Positions 62,132 through 64,000 of a stretch of DNA of 64,000 bases are shown in pieces. Below the pieces are notes generated by a model. That model did no database searches and was not told the origin of the DNA. It saw only the letters and a list, made by a program, of their open reading frames with translations. Numbering within the stretch: the first letter of the stretch is position 1; every line of letters begins with the position of its first letter. Made by a program: the position numbers and the translations under genes. The stretch comes from an uncultured Bacteroidales bacterium (GTDB taxonomy: Bacteria > Bacteroidota > Bacteroidia > Bacteroidales > Bacteroidaceae): positions 1-64,000 of the forward strand of contig CADCIQ010000066.1 of NCBI GenBank assembly GCA_902801425.1, read 5' to 3'.

Positions 62132-62914
62132 ATGAAAACAAGAATCATCCTATCGTTTATTGCAGCTCTCTTTATGCAGTTCACAACCGTTAGTGCAGAC
62201 AATTATACTGACGGACTTATGAAACTTATGAATAATGAGGTACTTGCAATTGTCAACGCAAAAATGCTGGAGCAGGCTCCAAAGTCGCCAAACGTAAATG
62301 CCGATTATCTCCAGAATCAGTTCAAGACAGATGCTGTGGAATGGCTGGCAGGCCATTATCGCAAGAATATGTCAGAGAAGGACTTTAATGATATGATTTC
62401 TTTCTTCATGCAGCCAGAGGTGATGAATGTTCAGAAGAAAGTAGTCACAGCAGCATCTTTAAGTCAAGGTCAGGAGCTTATGCAGTCATTAACGCCCCAG
62501 GTGCAAGCTCTCATGATGGGCGGAACACCAGAGAATCTGAAAGAACCTGATTGCGACCCTCAGTTGAAAAAGGAAATTCTCCATTGGATGGAGATTAATG
62601 GCACGACCGAAGGGTTTAAGGCATCTATGAATGCTGCAAAGTCTCTTATTCCTGATATGGCTGGCAATATGCCTGAAGAGCAGAAGGCTATGATGACAAA
62701 GATGATGGACGGAATGTTCTCTTACATGGAAAAGAATCTTAGCACTATTGTTTTAACTGCAATTGTCGGAAAGGTAGATTTGAAAGATATGCAGGTTCTT
62801 AATGCTGCTGAGAGCAAGCCATTCTTTGAAAGCTACAAAAAGGCAAACCTATCTGTGGCAGGCGACATTTCTACCTTCATGAAAAAGGTAATGGCTGGCA
62901 TGAAGAAGAACTAA
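62132..62914 (+). CDS. Exported protein, tandem paralogue 1 (DUF2059-like)
   Basis: A 260-residue exported protein; the signal peptide is MKTRIILSFIAALFMQFTTV to SADN. The mature part is helical: NYTDGLMKLMNNEVLAIVNA, WLAGHYRKNMSEKDFNDMIS and FFMQPEVMNVQKKVVTAASL resemble the DUF2059 pattern of a short helical domain with F-x-x-P. It is followed 10 nt later by a paralogue of the same build, so a local duplication is evident. Function unknown. Confidence 0.72.
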   Translation: MKTRIILSFIAALFMQFTTVSADNYTDGLMKLMNNEVLAIVNAKMLEQAPKSPNVNADYLQNQFKTDAVEWLAGHYRKNMSEKDFNDMISFFMQPEVMNVQKKVVTAASLSQGQELMQSLTPQVQALMMGGTPENLKEPDCDPQLKKEILHWMEINGTTEGFKASMNAAKSLIPDMAGNMPEEQKAMMTKMMDGMFSYMEKNLSTIVLTAIVGKVDLKDMQVLNAAESKPFFESYKKANLSVAGDISTFMKKVMAGMKKN

Positions 62915-62924
62915 ACCAGAAAAG

Positions 62925-63734
62925 ATGAAACCAAGAATTATCCTATCGATCATCGCCGTTCTCTTGATGCAGTTCACAACCGTTAGTGCAGACAACTATA
63001 CCGATGGACTTGCGAAACTAATGAATAATGAGGCCATAGCAAATTATGACATTAAAGTATTTGAGCAATTGGCTGTGGCTTTTGGTATGGATGCAGACTA
63101 TGTCAAAGGTACGTTTAAGACAGATATTATTGACTGGTTGACAGGCCACTACCGCGAGAATATGCCAGAGAAAGATTTTGATGATATGATTTCTTTCTAT
63201 ATGCAGCCAAAGGTCTTGAGTGCTCAGAAGAAAGTGGTTTCTGCTGTTAATGTAGCCCCAAAAGATAAGAAAATGAAAGATCTGTTGGCGCTAAAGATGG
63301 TGGTTCTTTTATTCGGTGGAACTCCAGATCCTCTTGAAGAGCCCAAATGTGATCCTCGGCTGAAAAAGGAACTTCTTCGATGGATTGAGAATAATGGTTC
63401 GGCAGAGGCTTGGAAGGCTATGTGTAAGGATGTTGTCGATGTAAGCGTTAAGCAGAAATATCCCAATGCTTCGGATAATGAGAAGGTAATGGTTTCACCG
63501 GAGGTAACGGGCTTATTCTCCTATTTGGGAGATAATACAACTGCGTTTCTTTTGGGGGCAATGGTTGAAAAGGTTGGATTGAAAGATTTACAGACTCTTA
63601 ATGCTATTGAGAACAAGCCTTTCTTTGAGAGCTATAAAAAAGCAAATCTTTCTTTGGCTAACGATTTGCCAACTATAATGGCTAAACTCTTGGCTGGCAA
63701 AAAAGAAGAAATAAACTCGGAAAGTAAAAACTGA
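62925..63734 (+). CDS. Exported protein, tandem paralogue 2 (DUF2059-like)
   Basis: A 269-residue paralogue of the preceding protein. The signal peptide and first 40 residues are almost the same (MKPRIILSIIAVLLMQFTTV), as are WLTGHYRENMPEKDFDDMIS and the end FFESYKKANLSLANDLPTIM. The middle is more diverged, with a Lys-rich insertion (APKDKKMKDL). The near-identity of the signal region against the diverged middle suggests uneven constraint or partial conversion. A terminator follows. Confidence 0.72.
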   Translation: MKPRIILSIIAVLLMQFTTVSADNYTDGLAKLMNNEAIANYDIKVFEQLAVAFGMDADYVKGTFKTDIIDWLTGHYRENMPEKDFDDMISFYMQPKVLSAQKKVVSAVNVAPKDKKMKDLLALKMVVLLFGGTPDPLEEPKCDPRLKKELLRWIENNGSAEAWKAMCKDVVDVSVKQKYPNASDNEKVMVSPEVTGLFSYLGDNTTAFLLGAMVEKVGLKDLQTLNAIENKPFFESYKKANLSLANDLPTIMAKLLAGKKEEINSESKN

Positions 63735-63755
63735 AAATAATTTTTTGTTTATGAT

Positions 63756-63790
63756 GCCTCTTCGCCTATTTGGGCGAGGAGGCTTATTTA
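63756..63790 (+). terminator. Terminator of the SPFH-to-paralogue operon
   Basis: GCCTCTTCGCC (63756-63766) pairs with GGCGAGGAGGC (63773-63783), one G-T pair, followed by TTATTTAATTTG. Confidence 0.82.
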
Positions 63791-63887
63791 ATTTGTTATT
63801 ATAGTAAATGCGTAATTAAGTATAAATAATTATACTGTGATATTTATGTTAAGTATAGTAAAAAACGAGGAAAAAAATTAACATTTC

Positions 63888-63919
63888 TTGCTTACATTCC
63901 CAAAAACTTAATATCTTTG
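63888..63919 (+). promoter_or_regulatory. -33/-7 promoter of the last gene
   Basis: TTG at 63888-63890 and TATCTTTG at 63912-63919, 21 nt apart; start codon at 63940. Confidence 0.62.
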
Positions 63920-63939
63920 CAACAAAAATCAGAAAATAG

Positions 63940-64000
63940 ATGAAGAAATCAACTATATGGCTCATTGCCGTTGTCATGGGACTCTCATTTGTAGGCCTGC
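63940..64000 (+). CDS. Start of an exported or membrane protein, cut by window end
   Basis: Only 20 residues are present: MKKSTIWLIAVVMGLSFVGL, a signal anchor or signal peptide. The sequence recalls the start of Bacteroidales sensor histidine kinases, but this cannot be settled from the piece. Confidence 0.5.
   Translation, partial: MKKSTIWLIAVVMGLSFVGL

Overview
The window looks like a chromosomal segment of a Bacteroidales bacterium close to Prevotella/Segatella. The reasons are the gene content (split-exon-free housekeeping genes such as rpsA, dnaN, recN, valS, lon, tgt, uxaB, a DUF3127 protein, a PorD/DUF4835 protein, Rpn-type PD-(D/E)XK nuclease, TlpA/DUF4369 protein, DPP-IV), lipoproteins with Bacteroidales-type signals, and many promoters of the Bacteroidetes -33/-7 type (TTTG, about 19-21 nt, TAnnTTTG). 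No tRNA or rRNA gene, CRISPR array, integrase or complete insertion sequence was seen.

Layout. 0-6 kb: a 5'-nucleotidase, ribosomal protein S1 and an RsbU-type PP2C phosphatase with HAMP domain. 6-13 kb: a FISUMP-type lipoprotein behind a probable structured leader RNA, endonuclease III, a glycosyltransferase with the tRNA methylthiotransferase MtaB, and a small lipoprotein. 13-22 kb: a long minus-strand run (ABC-F protein, EngB, an inactive-protease/TPR protein, RecN, PorD-like protein, DnaQ-type exonuclease, DnaN). 22-24 kb: DUF3127, a TetR regulator and ribosomal protein S16. 25-27 kb: two DUF4304-like genes, one broken. 27-36 kb: an exported protein with an outer-membrane barrel, a CDF transporter, a DUF2400 protein, tagaturonate reductase, RNase Z, a lipoprotein and MazG. 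36-51 kb: ValRS, HisB, a TlpA protein, an SGNH hydrolase, an Rpn nuclease, glutamate dehydrogenase, DPP-IV and a radical SAM protein. 51-60 kb: a CapD-type sugar dehydratase, a DEAD-box helicase, LptF/G, Tgt, Lon. 60-64 kb: a SPFH protein operon that includes a 58-residue ribbon-helix-helix protein, two tandem paralogous exported proteins and the start of a further gene.

The most unusual content is between the genes. At least eight intergenic loci carry arrays of degenerate units with an exact 11-nt period (core TCCGTT or TTCGCT plus five variable bases). Several sit beside locus-specific inverted GGT.../...ACC arms around an AT-rich palindrome or a shared core. Arrays reverse direction at a symmetric centre, sister copies differ by whole units, and one locus (about 60.0 kb) passes from CCGTT units to ACCAT units to inverted ATGGT units with the 11-nt phase nearly unbroken. 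Orphan 3' ends of genes (glutamate dehydrogenase, DUF2400, an SGNH-like protein) lie against these arrays. I do not recognise this as a described element class.

Other repeat classes are REP-like GC-rich inverted repeats (31.7, 38.9, 39.7, 56.1 kb), a RAYT/REP-like nested palindrome (8.8 kb), a TGACAATAATT-ended family (6.1, 41.1, 43.1 kb), and AT-rich spacers built from short repeated words in inverted order.

A caution on sequence quality: valS, lon and gdhA, all normally conserved, each carry an internal deletion in a highly conserved stretch with a frameshift. This suggests either genuine decay or an assembly fault, and read mapping would decide. Reading is by eye only; no searches were run.
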